DNA of 10,113 bases from Thermotogae bacterium (GCA_003643975.1 QNAR01000039.1:1-10113), one strand, 5' to 3'. Positions 1-7,494 are shown, numbered from the stretch's first letter. Made by a program: numbers and translations. Notes: generated by a model not told the origin, from the sequence alone.

Positions 1-19
1 ATAAAATGACACATTTCTT

Positions 20-55
20 GCCTCCACACAGGTTGTGTGGAGGCCCTTATTTTTT
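20..55 (+). terminator. Intrinsic terminator/attenuator hairpin before the first permease gene
   Basis: Bases 20-30 and 34-44 form a perfect 11-bp GC-rich stem closed by a 3-base GGT loop, and a T-rich tract (47-55, ending in six T) follows. The T tract ends one base before the Shine-Dalgarno sequence of the permease gene (57-63). I infer that it reduces read-through from an upstream gene, probably the missing substrate-binding protein, into the permease genes. The same arrangement, binding protein then hairpin then permease, is visible directly at 5765-5822. Bases 1-19 contain stop codons in two frames (2-4 and 7-9), either of which could end that upstream gene. Confidence 0.88.
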
Positions 56-72
56 GAAGGAGGCCGCTGGAA

Positions 73-1014
73 ATGGGTTTAAAAAAGTCAAAAGATAAAA
101 CGAAGGCTAAACACAGTAAAAAAACAATAATCTCTCTTTCGTTGTTCCTTGGTCCTGGGGTTATATTGGCTTTGATATTTTTCCTGGCACCTGTAATTTT
201 AACAATTGCCCTGTCTTTAACTGATATGGACTACCGCTTCAATTGGGATTTTGTGGGCTTTCAAAATTTCATCGATATAGCCCATGATTTCCTCATAGGA
301 ATGGTAATAAAGAACACGTTGATTTACGTGGGATTTACACTCGCCTTTTTCAATATTGGCCTGGCCTTGCTCTTGTCGTTATTAACTACCAGCATTTCCG
401 AACGTTCTGGGACGTTTTTCAGGCTTATCTGGATGCTTCCAAGGCTAACCCCTTCCGTTGTTTATGGCCTATTGTGGCTATGGATATTCGACTCTACCCG
501 CTTTGGGTTGCTCAACAGCGTTAGGGAAATGCTTTTTGGGAATGTTGAGCCTTTAGATTTTCTGTCCCAACACCCAATGGTCGTTATCATACTTGCTAAC
601 GGCTTCGTCGGTGCTTCTTTTGGTATGATCCTGTTCACTTCAGCAATCAAATCCATACCACGGGATTACCTATATGCTGCCAGTGTCGATGGCGCTGGAT
701 GGTTCTTCAAAGTTAGGAAAGTAATTCTTCCGCTTTTGAAGTGGCAAATTCTTTTCACAACGGCTTATCAAACGCTTTCACTACTTACTTCCTTTGAATA
801 TATTCTCATCATTACAGATGGTGGCCCGGTATTTTCAACGGAGGTGTGGGCGTTGTACACGTATCACAATGCTTTTGAGAATTTTAGGTTCGGGTTTGGT
901 GCTTCATTGTCCCTCATTCTCGTGATAATAGGACTTGTTGCTTCGCTTATATACCTGAAAATCTTCAAATTTAAAGAAATGATTCAGGAGCCAAGAATAG
1001 AGGTTGATGCATGA
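73..1014 (+). CDS. ABC sugar transporter permease, MalF/UgpA type (possible InoF counterpart)
   Basis: This is one of the two membrane subunits of a carbohydrate (CUT1-family) ABC importer, which pairs with the next gene product to form the channel. The 313 residues begin with a very basic cytoplasmic tail (1-17) and then show about six hydrophobic segments, roughly 18-48, 80-105, 117-139, 168-190, 225-247 and 278-298. The EAA loop that docks on the ATPase lies near 202-220, with Ala202-Ala203, Asp206-Gly207 and Pro220, and a Thr-Asp-Gly-Gly-Pro motif typical of MalF-type subunits sits at 248-252. The start is well supported by AAGGAGG at 57-63. The gene overlaps the next permease by 4 bases (ATGA). 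The substrate is not readable from the protein; the neighbouring isomerase and inositol-cluster-type kinase suggest a polyol, inositol or inositol phosphate, as for T. maritima InoEFGK. Confidence 0.93.
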   Translation: MGLKKSKDKTKAKHSKKTIISLSLFLGPGVILALIFFLAPVILTIALSLTDMDYRFNWDFVGFQNFIDIAHDFLIGMVIKNTLIYVGFTLAFFNIGLALLLSLLTTSISERSGTFFRLIWMLPRLTPSVVYGLLWLWIFDSTRFGLLNSVREMLFGNVEPLDFLSQHPMVVIILANGFVGASFGMILFTSAIKSIPRDYLYAASVDGAGWFFKVRKVILPLLKWQILFTTAYQTLSLLTSFEYILIITDGGPVFSTEVWALYTYHNAFENFRFGFGASLSLILVIIGLVASLIYLKIFKFKEMIQEPRIEVDA

Positions 1015-1877
1015 TGGAAAGTAGAGAATTCAAACTCAGCTTCTTTCAAAAACATGGTGAAAAAATTAAGAATACGATTGTAATTATCATATTGCTCGTT
1101 ATAAGCCTTCCGATAATTTTGAGCTATCTCTGGCTCGTGCTCAATTCCTTCGCGTCTGAGATGAAATATGGAATAATTCCGACAAAATTCACGCTGGAAC
1201 ACTGGAGATTTTTGATTGAATCGGTAAAAGGATATCCAAATATATGGCAGGTAACCCTCAATACCTTTATAGTCGCCATTATGGTGATGTTTTTAGAGTT
1301 GTTCATCACGAGTTTTGCTGGTTATGCTCTTTCGAGATACAAATTTCGCGGCAGAAAGACGATGTTGCTCACAATCCTGGTGCTTCATTCTTTTCCCTCT
1401 GTCTCGCTTTTGGTGGCCGTTTATTACGTATTGAGAACGCTGAACCTTATAAACAGTTTGTGGGGAATCATTCTTCTAAAGGTAGCTCTTGAAATCCCGT
1501 GGGGAGCCTGGATTATGAAAGGCTTTTACGACCAGCTTCCCTGGGAAATCGAATGGGCAGGAACTGTGGACGGCTATTCCAGAATACAGGTGTTTTTCAA
1601 GGTGATGTTGCCGCTGGTTAGGCCGGGAATGGCCGTTACAGCCATTTTTGGGTTCCTTTCAGGCTGGAGCGAATTCATATTTATCAACACCTTTATTCTC
1701 AATCAGCAAACATGGACACTCTCAAGATACATCAAGGGAGTTATAGGCGATTTCAGGTTTGTCGATTACGGGTTGCTGACCTCCATCAGCCTCTTTTACA
1801 TGATTCCCACTCTCGTGTTTTATTTCTTCGCTAACAAATATTTGTTGCAGGTTAATATAACCGGTACTAAAGGATAA
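1011..1877 (+). CDS. ABC sugar transporter permease, MalG/UgpE type (possible InoG counterpart)
   Basis: This is the second membrane subunit of the CUT1 importer. The 288 residues carry about six membrane segments (near 22-45, 80-105, 118-140, 147-168, 207-225 and 250-275). The EAA loop is at about 179-206, with Glu181, Ala183, Asp187-Gly188 and the closing Pro-Leu-x-x-Pro-Gly (201-206). The order MalF then MalG with a 4-base overlap is standard for this family and indicates translational coupling. A second in-frame ATG follows immediately at 1014, so the true start could be one codon later; an AGAGG-like ribosome site lies just upstream (1000-1004). The stop codon at 1875-1877 is shared with the start of the next ribosome site. 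The substrate is unassigned for the same reasons as for its partner. Confidence 0.93.
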   Translation: MMESREFKLSFFQKHGEKIKNTIVIIILLVISLPIILSYLWLVLNSFASEMKYGIIPTKFTLEHWRFLIESVKGYPNIWQVTLNTFIVAIMVMFLELFITSFAGYALSRYKFRGRKTMLLTILVLHSFPSVSLLVAVYYVLRTLNLINSLWGIILLKVALEIPWGAWIMKGFYDQLPWEIEWAGTVDGYSRIQVFFKVMLPLVRPGMAVTAIFGFLSGWSEFIFINTFILNQQTWTLSRYIKGVIGDFRFVDYGLLTSISLFYMIPTLVFYFFANKYLLQVNITGTKG

Positions 1878-1888
1878 GGAGTGAGACA

Positions 1889-2989
1889 ATGGCGAGAATA
1901 CTCTTGAAAAATCTCAGTAAACACTTTAAGAACGTCAAAGCAGTAGATAATATAAATCTTGAAATAAAGGATGGGGAATTCACGGTTCTTCTTGGCCCAT
2001 CTGGTTGTGGGAAAACCACAACACTGCTCATGATTGCCGGGATCTACAAGCCCACAACAGGTGGGATATATTTTGACGACCAGATCATGAACAACGTTCC
2101 GCCAAAAGATAGGGGAATAGGGATGGTGTTCCAGAGCTACGCTTTATACCCGCACATGACCCTATATGACAATATTGCGTTCCCCCTTAGGGCACAGAAG
2201 ATGAAAAAAGATGAAATAGACAGGCTTGTCCGGGAAGTCACAAAAAATCTCGATATTGGAAAACTGCTGGACAGGAAACCTTTCCAGATATCTGGCGGAC
2301 AGCAGCAACGAGTTGCAATTGCCCGTGCTCTGGTGAAAAAACCTAAGATACTGCTCTTCGATGAGCCGCTTTCCAATCTTGATGCTGCTCTCAGGTCGTA
2401 TATGAGAGCCGAAATAAAAAAGCTTCAGAACGACCTCGGCATTACAACTGTTTACGTAACCCACGACCAGCTGGAAGCGATGACTATGGCCGATCGTATC
2501 GCGGTATTTTCGATGGGTAAGATACAGCAGTACGATACCGCTGATAATATTTACAATTACCCTGCTAACGTATTCGTGGCGACCTTTGTTGGTACTCCTG
2601 CCATGAATATTCTGAATGTAGAAGTCAAGAACTACAATGGCGATTTCTATCTCCAGGACGAGGGGTTCAAATTCAAAACCTTACCTCAGAGAAAAGAAAT
2701 TTTGTCAAACCTCGTTGAAAAAAAGCTAAAGCTTGGCATAAGGCCAGAGCATATAAGACTCAGCTTGAAAGAAACAGAGAATTCAATTCCTGCTGAAGTT
2801 TACGTTCTCGAGCCTCTTGGCAGGGAAGTGATCTATAACATAAAAATCGGAAACAACATTTTGAAGGTCCTCACAGAGGAACGCATGGATCTCAAACCCG
2901 GAGATCGTATTTTCATGGATTTTGACAGGAACAGATATCATCTATTTGATGCAGAAACCGGAAAAGCCATCGATATTTCGATAAGGTGA
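1889..2989 (+). CDS. ABC transporter ATPase, MalK/UgpC/MsmX type (possible InoK counterpart)
   Basis: This is the cytoplasmic ATPase that powers the two preceding permeases. In order along its 366 residues are: Walker A GPSGCGKTT (36-44), Q-loop Gln82, the signature ISGGQQQ (134-140, with Ile where the consensus has Leu), Walker B ending in Asp158-Glu159, the D-loop SNLDA (162-166) and the H-loop His192. A C-terminal regulatory OB/TOBE region of about 130 residues follows and contains the usual GIRPEHI-type motif. The length matches MalK/UgpC proteins. AAGGAG at 1876-1881 overlaps the previous stop and supports the ATG start. Many Thermotogota sugar importers depend on a shared ATPase encoded elsewhere, but this one has its own. 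It clearly differs from the second ATPase in the window (7495-8601), so each transporter has a dedicated ATPase. Confidence 0.94.
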   Translation: MARILLKNLSKHFKNVKAVDNINLEIKDGEFTVLLGPSGCGKTTTLLMIAGIYKPTTGGIYFDDQIMNNVPPKDRGIGMVFQSYALYPHMTLYDNIAFPLRAQKMKKDEIDRLVREVTKNLDIGKLLDRKPFQISGGQQQRVAIARALVKKPKILLFDEPLSNLDAALRSYMRAEIKKLQNDLGITTVYVTHDQLEAMTMADRIAVFSMGKIQQYDTADNIYNYPANVFVATFVGTPAMNILNVEVKNYNGDFYLQDEGFKFKTLPQRKEILSNLVEKKLKLGIRPEHIRLSLKETENSIPAEVYVLEPLGREVIYNIKIGNNILKVLTEERMDLKPGDRIFMDFDRNRYHLFDAETGKAIDISIR

Positions 2990-2993
2990 TCGC

Positions 2994-3884
2994 ATGATAA
3001 AGAGGATTGGAGTCAACATTGACACAACAAGAGTTAACGGGTCTTTGAAGCGTTTTCGCGAAGAACTGGAGTTCTTCGAAAATATAGGCTTTGATTATGT
3101 TGAACTCCCCCCTGCCGGACTCGATGTCATATACCACAGGGAGTTCAGAGCAAAGCAAGCAGAGCGCATAAGAAACATTCTGTCTGAATTTTCGTTTGGT
3201 CTCACCGTGCATTGCCCTGATCCCATTAACTTAAAAAATGAAGGTATTGATTATGAGAGGGGATTTCAGGTTCTAAAAACTACAATTGAATTTGCCGCGT
3301 ACACCGGTGCAGAAATCGTTGTATACCATCTTGGAAGTTTTGAATACGGCCAGTCAACAAACCTTCATGAGCAATATCTGAAAGAAATAGGAGCTTTGAG
3401 AAAGCTTGGGGACCTGGCGGAAAAAAACGGGATAAAAATCGCTGTTGAAAACACCTCACAGGCAGTATCAGACGTTATAGGGGCTTTGAATGAAGCAAAG
3501 CACGATTCCGTTTCCCTTTTGATGGACATCGGACATCTTTATCTCTATTGCAAACAGACCGGGAAAGACTTCCTGGAAGAAATAGAGGCAGGACTTGAAC
3601 ATGCCGTGGAATTGCATGTCCACGATAATTTTGGCGAAGGCGAGTTCAATTATTCAAAGGAAATCATTACACATGAACCCTTTCGCTTCACTTATGGCGT
3701 TGGAGACTTGCATCTTCCTCTTGGTCAGGGAAGTATTCCATATCCAGAAATATTCAAGCTGGTCAAAGAAAAGGATTTTACTGGCATAATAACGTTGGAG
3801 ATCAACAGCAAAGACCGTTTTGAAGAAGACTACATTGAATCTCTTAAAATCTTGCGTGGCATTTATCGGGAGGAGAATGTTTAG
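2994..3884 (+). CDS. Sugar (phosphate) isomerase/epimerase, xylose isomerase-like TIM barrel
   Basis: This is a member of the AP-endonuclease-2/xylose-isomerase-like TIM-barrel superfamily (Pfam PF01261), which uses a divalent metal to isomerise or epimerise ketoses and inosoles. In its 296 residues the expected metal and acid/base positions can be seen: Glu37, His73, His112, Glu152 in a VENT motif, Asp178 with His181 (MDIGH), the HVHDN motif (208-212), His230 followed by PLGQG, and the C-terminal Glu259. All look intact, so it should be an active enzyme. It starts 5 bases after the ATPase stop, with AAGGTG at 2983-2988, and its stop overlaps the kinase start by one base, so it works with both. 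It does not resemble T. maritima IolO (TM0416) beyond the family fold, as far as I can recall that sequence. The exact substrate is therefore open; an inosose, ketose or keto-acid is likely. Confidence 0.87.
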   Translation: MIKRIGVNIDTTRVNGSLKRFREELEFFENIGFDYVELPPAGLDVIYHREFRAKQAERIRNILSEFSFGLTVHCPDPINLKNEGIDYERGFQVLKTTIEFAAYTGAEIVVYHLGSFEYGQSTNLHEQYLKEIGALRKLGDLAEKNGIKIAVENTSQAVSDVIGALNEAKHDSVSLLMDIGHLYLYCKQTGKDFLEEIEAGLEHAVELHVHDNFGEGEFNYSKEIITHEPFRFTYGVGDLHLPLGQGSIPYPEIFKLVKEKDFTGIITLEINSKDRFEEDYIESLKILRGIYREENV

Positions 3885-4720
3885 TGAAAATAACCTTTAT
3901 TGGACATGTTTCAAAAGACGTCAATATCGTGATAAAAGATAAGAAAATCATCCCCGGTGGAGGAGTTTATTTCGGGAGTGTAGCTGTTGTTCAGTTGGGA
4001 GAGAAAGCAGAGGTTTTTACAAAATGTGCTAAAAAGGATTTAGAAGTATTCGCTTCAATGGAAAAAGAAGGCGTAGAAACCCATTACCTTCTTAGCTCTA
4101 CCACAACGAGTATAGAAAACTACTATCCAACTCCAAACCCCGATGACAGAAGAAGCAGAATCCTATCACTTGCAGAACCTTTCAGCAAAGGGGATTTACC
4201 CGCTGAAAACAGGGAAATCATTCATGTTAACCCACTATGGCATGGAGAATTCCCCGAAGAGTTGTTGCATTTGGTGCGCCAAAACGCTGGTTTTTTGATC
4301 GGAGACGCTCAGGGATTTCTCAGAAATGTTGAAAGTGGGAAGATGGTTTACAGAGATTGGGATAAGAAAGAAAAATACCTTGAACTTTTCAACCTTTTCA
4401 AAGTAGATATCAAAGAAGCCAGAATTCTAACGGGTATTGATGATCTTAAAAAAGCTGTTCAAAAGATTCAGCAAATGGGACCTGAAATGGTAATAGGAAC
4501 ACAGTCTGAAAGCGTGGTTCTTTTCAACGGGAAAGAAATGTATGAAGCGCCATTTGGCAGCTGGAAGCTCGAAGGTCGAACGGGCAGGGGCGATACCTGT
4601 ACAGCGGCTTTTGTTGTTGGTTATGGAAAATTTGAATTGCCCGGGGCATTGAAATATGCAGCGGAAGTAACTACCGAAAAAATGCAGTACCCAGGTCCAT
4701 TTAAAAAGAAGGAACATTGA
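3884..4720 (+). CDS. PfkB/ribokinase-family carbohydrate kinase, TM0415-like (probable inositol kinase)
   Basis: This is a ribokinase-family kinase that transfers phosphate from ATP to a sugar or polyol. Its 278 residues (slightly short for the family) contain the N-terminal Gly-rich substrate motif GGGVYFG (25-31) and a C-terminal PfkB signature with GRGD (234-237), where Asp237 should be the catalytic base. The usual GAGD reads GRGD. Several stretches match my memory of T. maritima TM0415, including the IGHVSKDVN start, TTSIENYY, NPLWHGEFPE, GDAQGFLR and the LEGRTGRGDTCTAAF block. TM0415 lies in the T. maritima inositol catabolic cluster, and related archaeal enzymes phosphorylate myo-inositol. 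The start is GTG at 3884, whose first base is the last base of the preceding stop; GGGAGGAG at 3868-3875 supports it. Family confidence is high; the inositol substrate is inferred. Confidence 0.88.
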   Translation: MKITFIGHVSKDVNIVIKDKKIIPGGGVYFGSVAVVQLGEKAEVFTKCAKKDLEVFASMEKEGVETHYLLSSTTTSIENYYPTPNPDDRRSRILSLAEPFSKGDLPAENREIIHVNPLWHGEFPEELLHLVRQNAGFLIGDAQGFLRNVESGKMVYRDWDKKEKYLELFNLFKVDIKEARILTGIDDLKKAVQKIQQMGPEMVIGTQSESVVLFNGKEMYEAPFGSWKLEGRTGRGDTCTAAFVVGYGKFELPGALKYAAEVTTEKMQYPGPFKKKEH

Positions 4721-4746
4721 TTATTATTTTTATTTCTCCCTACAAA
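4717..4746 (+). promoter_or_regulatory. Weak candidate sigma-A promoter before the second transporter
   Basis: In the 52-base gap between the kinase and the binding-protein gene, TTGATT (4717-4722) and TACAAA (4741-4746) are spaced 18 bases apart, each matching 4 of 6 consensus bases. The gap is T-rich (TTATTATTTTTATTT) and lacks a stable hairpin, so I see no terminator for the first operon. Transcription could continue from upstream, start here, or both. The match is weak enough to occur by chance. Confidence 0.25.
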
Positions 4747-4757
4747 TGGGGAAATTC

Positions 4758-4764
4758 AAGGAGG
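4758..4764 (+). promoter_or_regulatory. Ribosome binding site that fixes the start of the binding-protein gene
   Basis: AAGGAGG lies 8 bases before GTG at 4773. It falls inside the open frame that would begin at ATG 4746, which itself has no purine-rich site upstream. This makes GTG 4773 the likely start and gives a textbook signal peptide beginning Met-Lys-Lys. Confidence 0.85.
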
Positions 4765-4772
4765 TGTTGGGT

Positions 4773-5765
4773 GTGAAAAAAGCAACATTGCTACTGCTTG
4801 GCGTCCTGATTCTTGCAACCCTAGTCATTTCTGCTCCTGTGCTTCACATGTATACAGCGTTGGACGTCAACGAAGCGAAGATCTATATTGAAGCCTTTGA
4901 AAAGGCAACCGGAATTAAGGTTGACTGGGTAAGAATGTCTTCAGGTGAAGTTTTAGCACGACTTGAAGCAGAAAGAAACAACCCAAGAGCCAGTATCTGG
5001 TTTGGTGGTCCGGCTGTTGACCAGATTGCGGCAAAGAACAAAGGATTGCTCGAGCCTTATAAATCACCGAATGCGTGGAGCCTTGACCTGGCTTTCAAAG
5101 ATTACGATGGATATTGGACAGGTTTCTACCTGGGCGTTATTGGCTTTGCGAGTAACACAAAGCAATTAGAAGAACTCGGCGTAGAAGCGCCAACTTCATG
5201 GCAGGATCTTCTTAAGCCAGAGTTTAAAGGAAGAATTTCCGTAGCATATCCTTACACGTCAGGTACTTCATATACAATTCTGGCTGGTCTTATTGCTCTC
5301 ATGGGCGAAGATGAAGCCTTTGATTACTACAAAAAGCTCAATAAGCAGATTCATCATTACAACAAATCCGGTTCAGCCTGTGTTACGCAGGTAGGCCTTG
5401 GGGAAGTTACCGTTGGTATTGCCTTTGCTCATGACGTAATAAAGAAAGGTGTTTCAAAGGGATATCCCGTTAAACTGACTGTTCCCGAAGATGGAACTTC
5501 TTACGAAATAGGAGCTATGTCGGTTATTAAGGGTGGGCCAGAGCCTGAGCTGGCACATAAGTTTATTGATTGGATGCTAACAGCAGAAGCACAAAGTCTC
5601 ATGAAAAATTGGTACAGGGTTCCTCTGAACCCGGATGCAGAAGTCGTTGAGGGTGCAGTAAAAATCACAGATGTCAACGTAATTCCTCTGGACTTTGTTT
5701 ACTTTGGACAGCAGAAAGACAGGCTTATAGAAAGATGGAAGACTGAAATTCAGTATGGAGACTGA
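4773..5765 (+). CDS. Periplasmic ABC substrate-binding protein, AfuA/FbpA/PhnS-like
   Basis: This is the extracytoplasmic receptor of the second importer, in the ferric/2-aminoethylphosphonate/sugar-phosphate binding-protein class (SBP_bac_6/13-like). With the GTG start it has 330 residues. Residues 1-20 form a signal peptide (Met-Lys-Lys, Leu-rich core, Val-Ile-Ser before the cut), and there is no lipobox Cys, so it is likely free in the periplasm. Family landmarks include a YTSGTSY motif (151-157), a Ser/Gly-rich NKSGSA stretch (187-192) and IAFAHD ending His210-Asp211. The adjacent Tyr pair that binds iron in the C-lobe of classical FbpA is absent after residue 180, which argues against ferric iron. 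The AFAHD region is like the one I recall contacting ligand in the hexose-phosphate binder AfuA. A phosphorylated sugar or polyol is therefore a reasonable guess; phosphonate, thiamine or polyamine remain possible. Confidence 0.88.
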   Translation: MKKATLLLLGVLILATLVISAPVLHMYTALDVNEAKIYIEAFEKATGIKVDWVRMSSGEVLARLEAERNNPRASIWFGGPAVDQIAAKNKGLLEPYKSPNAWSLDLAFKDYDGYWTGFYLGVIGFASNTKQLEELGVEAPTSWQDLLKPEFKGRISVAYPYTSGTSYTILAGLIALMGEDEAFDYYKKLNKQIHHYNKSGSACVTQVGLGEVTVGIAFAHDVIKKGVSKGYPVKLTVPEDGTSYEIGAMSVIKGGPEPELAHKFIDWMLTAEAQSLMKNWYRVPLNPDAEVVEGAVKITDVNVIPLDFVYFGQQKDRLIERWKTEIQYGD

Positions 5766-5781
5766 TCATACTTGAACAGGC

Positions 5782-5810
5782 GGGGAGGTGCTCCTCCCCT
5801 CTTGTTTTAT
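5782..5810 (+). terminator. Hairpin terminator/attenuator between binding protein and permease
   Basis: GGGGAGG (5782-5788) pairs perfectly with CCTCCCC (5793-5799) around a 4-base TGCT loop, followed by a T-rich tract (5800-5808). It sits 16 bases after the binding-protein stop, and its T tract runs up to the permease ribosome site GGAGG (5811-5815). Such partial terminators, or the 3'-end-stabilising hairpins they leave, commonly let a binding protein be made in excess of its membrane subunits; that role is inferred here. Confidence 0.85.
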
Positions 5811-5821
5811 GGAGGGATTGG

Positions 5822-7489
5822 ATGTACTTTACGAAGCAGTTGAAAAGAATTTTTAACGAACCTACATTGTTTATAACCCTGCTCGCAGTTTGGCTTTTAC
5901 TCGGTGTGTTTGTCATATATCCCATTGTGATGGTCGCGATAACCAGCTTGAAAGACTATAGCGGGCATTTTTCCTGGAATACCTATAAAATGCTTTTCAC
6001 AAAGGTATATTTCAGGAGACCTCTGATTAACAGTTTGAAACTCGGTGCAACAGTAGCGAGCATTGGTACTGTTGTGGGATTTATCTTCGCCTTTGCGATA
6101 ACACGGGTAAACATTCCCGGAAAAAAGATATTTACCACCGTTGCAACTTTTCCGATTGTTTCTCCCCCTTTTGTAATAGCGCTGGCAGCAATTCTTCTCT
6201 TCGGTAGAAACGGTGTAATAACGCACGATATTCTGAAGGACAGCCTCAAGATAGATATTTATGGCTTTGGCGGATTGAGCCTTGTCGAGACACTTGCGTA
6301 TTTTCCCACGGCTTTTTTAAGCCTTGAAGGAATATTGAGGTCCATTAATCCTGCTCTCGAAGAAGCGTCTTTGAGTATGGGATATAGCAAATGGAGAACT
6401 TTTTGGAAAGTGACATTTCCTCTCTCCATGCCCGGGATTTTTTCAGCATGGCTACTTGTGTTTGCACAATCCATGGCCGATTTTGGTAACCCAATGATCA
6501 TTTCGGGTAATTACCAGGTGCTTTCCGTTGCAGCGTACCTTGAAATCACGGGATCTTTTAACCTTTCCACCGGTTCAGGGCTGGCCATATTGCTTCTCGT
6601 CCCAACTATCGTTGCATTCACGCTGCAAAAATACTGGCTTTCAAAGAAGTCATACGTTACCGTAACCGGGAAACCATCTTCGATGGGCATTTTAGAACCC
6701 AAAAAGTCTGTTAAAGCACTCTTTACTGTCATACTGCTCATCTTTACAGCAACAATACTCATGTTCTATGGGACGGTGTTCTATGGCTCCTTCACAAAAC
6801 TGTGGGGAGTTAACCACACGCTTTCACTGGAAAATTACAAGTTCGTTTTTGATGTCGGACTTGAATACATAAAAGACACCATTATTTTGGCAGCTATTGC
6901 CACTCCAATTTCCGGAATCCTTGGCATGTTGATCGCTTATCTTGTCGCGCGAAAGGAATTCCCTGGAAGGAGGTTCACAGAAGCCACTTCACTTTTAACC
7001 TTTGCCATTCCTGGTACTGTGGTTGGTATAGGGTACTTGCTTTCCTTTAACAACAAACCCTTCGTATTAACGGGAACAGCGGCGATAATCATATTGATTT
7101 TCATATTCAGAAACCTTCCTGTGGGGGTACAGAATGGCGTAGCAGCGCTGGAGCAGATCGATAAATCCATTGAAGAAGCTTCGCTGGCTATGGGGGCCAG
7201 CAGTGCCACAACATTCTGGAAAGTGACATTACCCCTTATAACCCCAGCCTTTTTTTCCGGGCTATTCTTCACCTTTGTTAAAAGCATGACCGCCATAAGC
7301 GCTGTGATTTTTGTGGTTTCAGGCAGCTGGAATCTCGTTACTGTGGCGATATTGGGCTCGGTCGAGAACAGTGATCTGGCACAAGCGGCGGCGTATAGCT
7401 ACGTTTTGATATTCATCGTGATAATTATGATGTTCTTGTTGAGAATGTTGACTTACAGATTTTCCTATGAGCGAAAGATAGCGAGGTGA
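5822..7489 (+). CDS. Fused double permease of ferric/AfuB/ThiP-type ABC transporter
   Basis: This is the membrane channel of the second importer, with two permease domains fused in one 555-residue chain, as in FbpB, AfuB and ThiP. About twelve hydrophobic segments are visible, split by a polar linker around residues 272-298. Each half has its own EAA loop for ATPase docking: residues 180-204 (Glu181-Ala182-Ser183, Gly187, Pro200) and residues 451-475 (Glu452-Ala453-Ser454, Gly458, Pro471). Both loops contain nearly identical FWKVT-x-PL segments. GGAGG at 5811-5815 supports ATG 5822. The stop at 7487-7489 forms part of the ATPase ribosome site, so the two genes are coupled. The architecture is complete with no truncation. 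Substrate specificity should follow the binding protein. Confidence 0.94.
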   Translation: MYFTKQLKRIFNEPTLFITLLAVWLLLGVFVIYPIVMVAITSLKDYSGHFSWNTYKMLFTKVYFRRPLINSLKLGATVASIGTVVGFIFAFAITRVNIPGKKIFTTVATFPIVSPPFVIALAAILLFGRNGVITHDILKDSLKIDIYGFGGLSLVETLAYFPTAFLSLEGILRSINPALEEASLSMGYSKWRTFWKVTFPLSMPGIFSAWLLVFAQSMADFGNPMIISGNYQVLSVAAYLEITGSFNLSTGSGLAILLLVPTIVAFTLQKYWLSKKSYVTVTGKPSSMGILEPKKSVKALFTVILLIFTATILMFYGTVFYGSFTKLWGVNHTLSLENYKFVFDVGLEYIKDTIILAAIATPISGILGMLIAYLVARKEFPGRRFTEATSLLTFAIPGTVVGIGYLLSFNNKPFVLTGTAAIIILIFIFRNLPVGVQNGVAALEQIDKSIEEASLAMGASSATTFWKVTLPLITPAFFSGLFFTFVKSMTAISAVIFVVSGSWNLVTVAILGSVENSDLAQAAAYSYVLIFIVIIMMFLLRMLTYRFSYERKIAR

Positions 7490-7494
7490 AATAG

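Noticed and set aside
984..1202. Minus-strand small open frame spanning the permease junction
   Set aside because: It opposes a normal 4-base overlapping permease pair with strong family motifs, and nothing suggests independent coding.
2994..3884. Endonuclease IV (DNA repair)
   Set aside because: The fold is shared, but the protein is co-transcribed with a sugar transporter and kinase, and the motif set (VENT, HVHDN, PLGQG) fits sugar isomerases/epimerases as well or better.
4773..5765. Classical ferric iron-binding protein identity
   Set aside because: The adjacent Tyr pair expected in the C-lobe is missing, and the neighbours are carbohydrate enzymes rather than iron genes; only the broad family assignment was kept.
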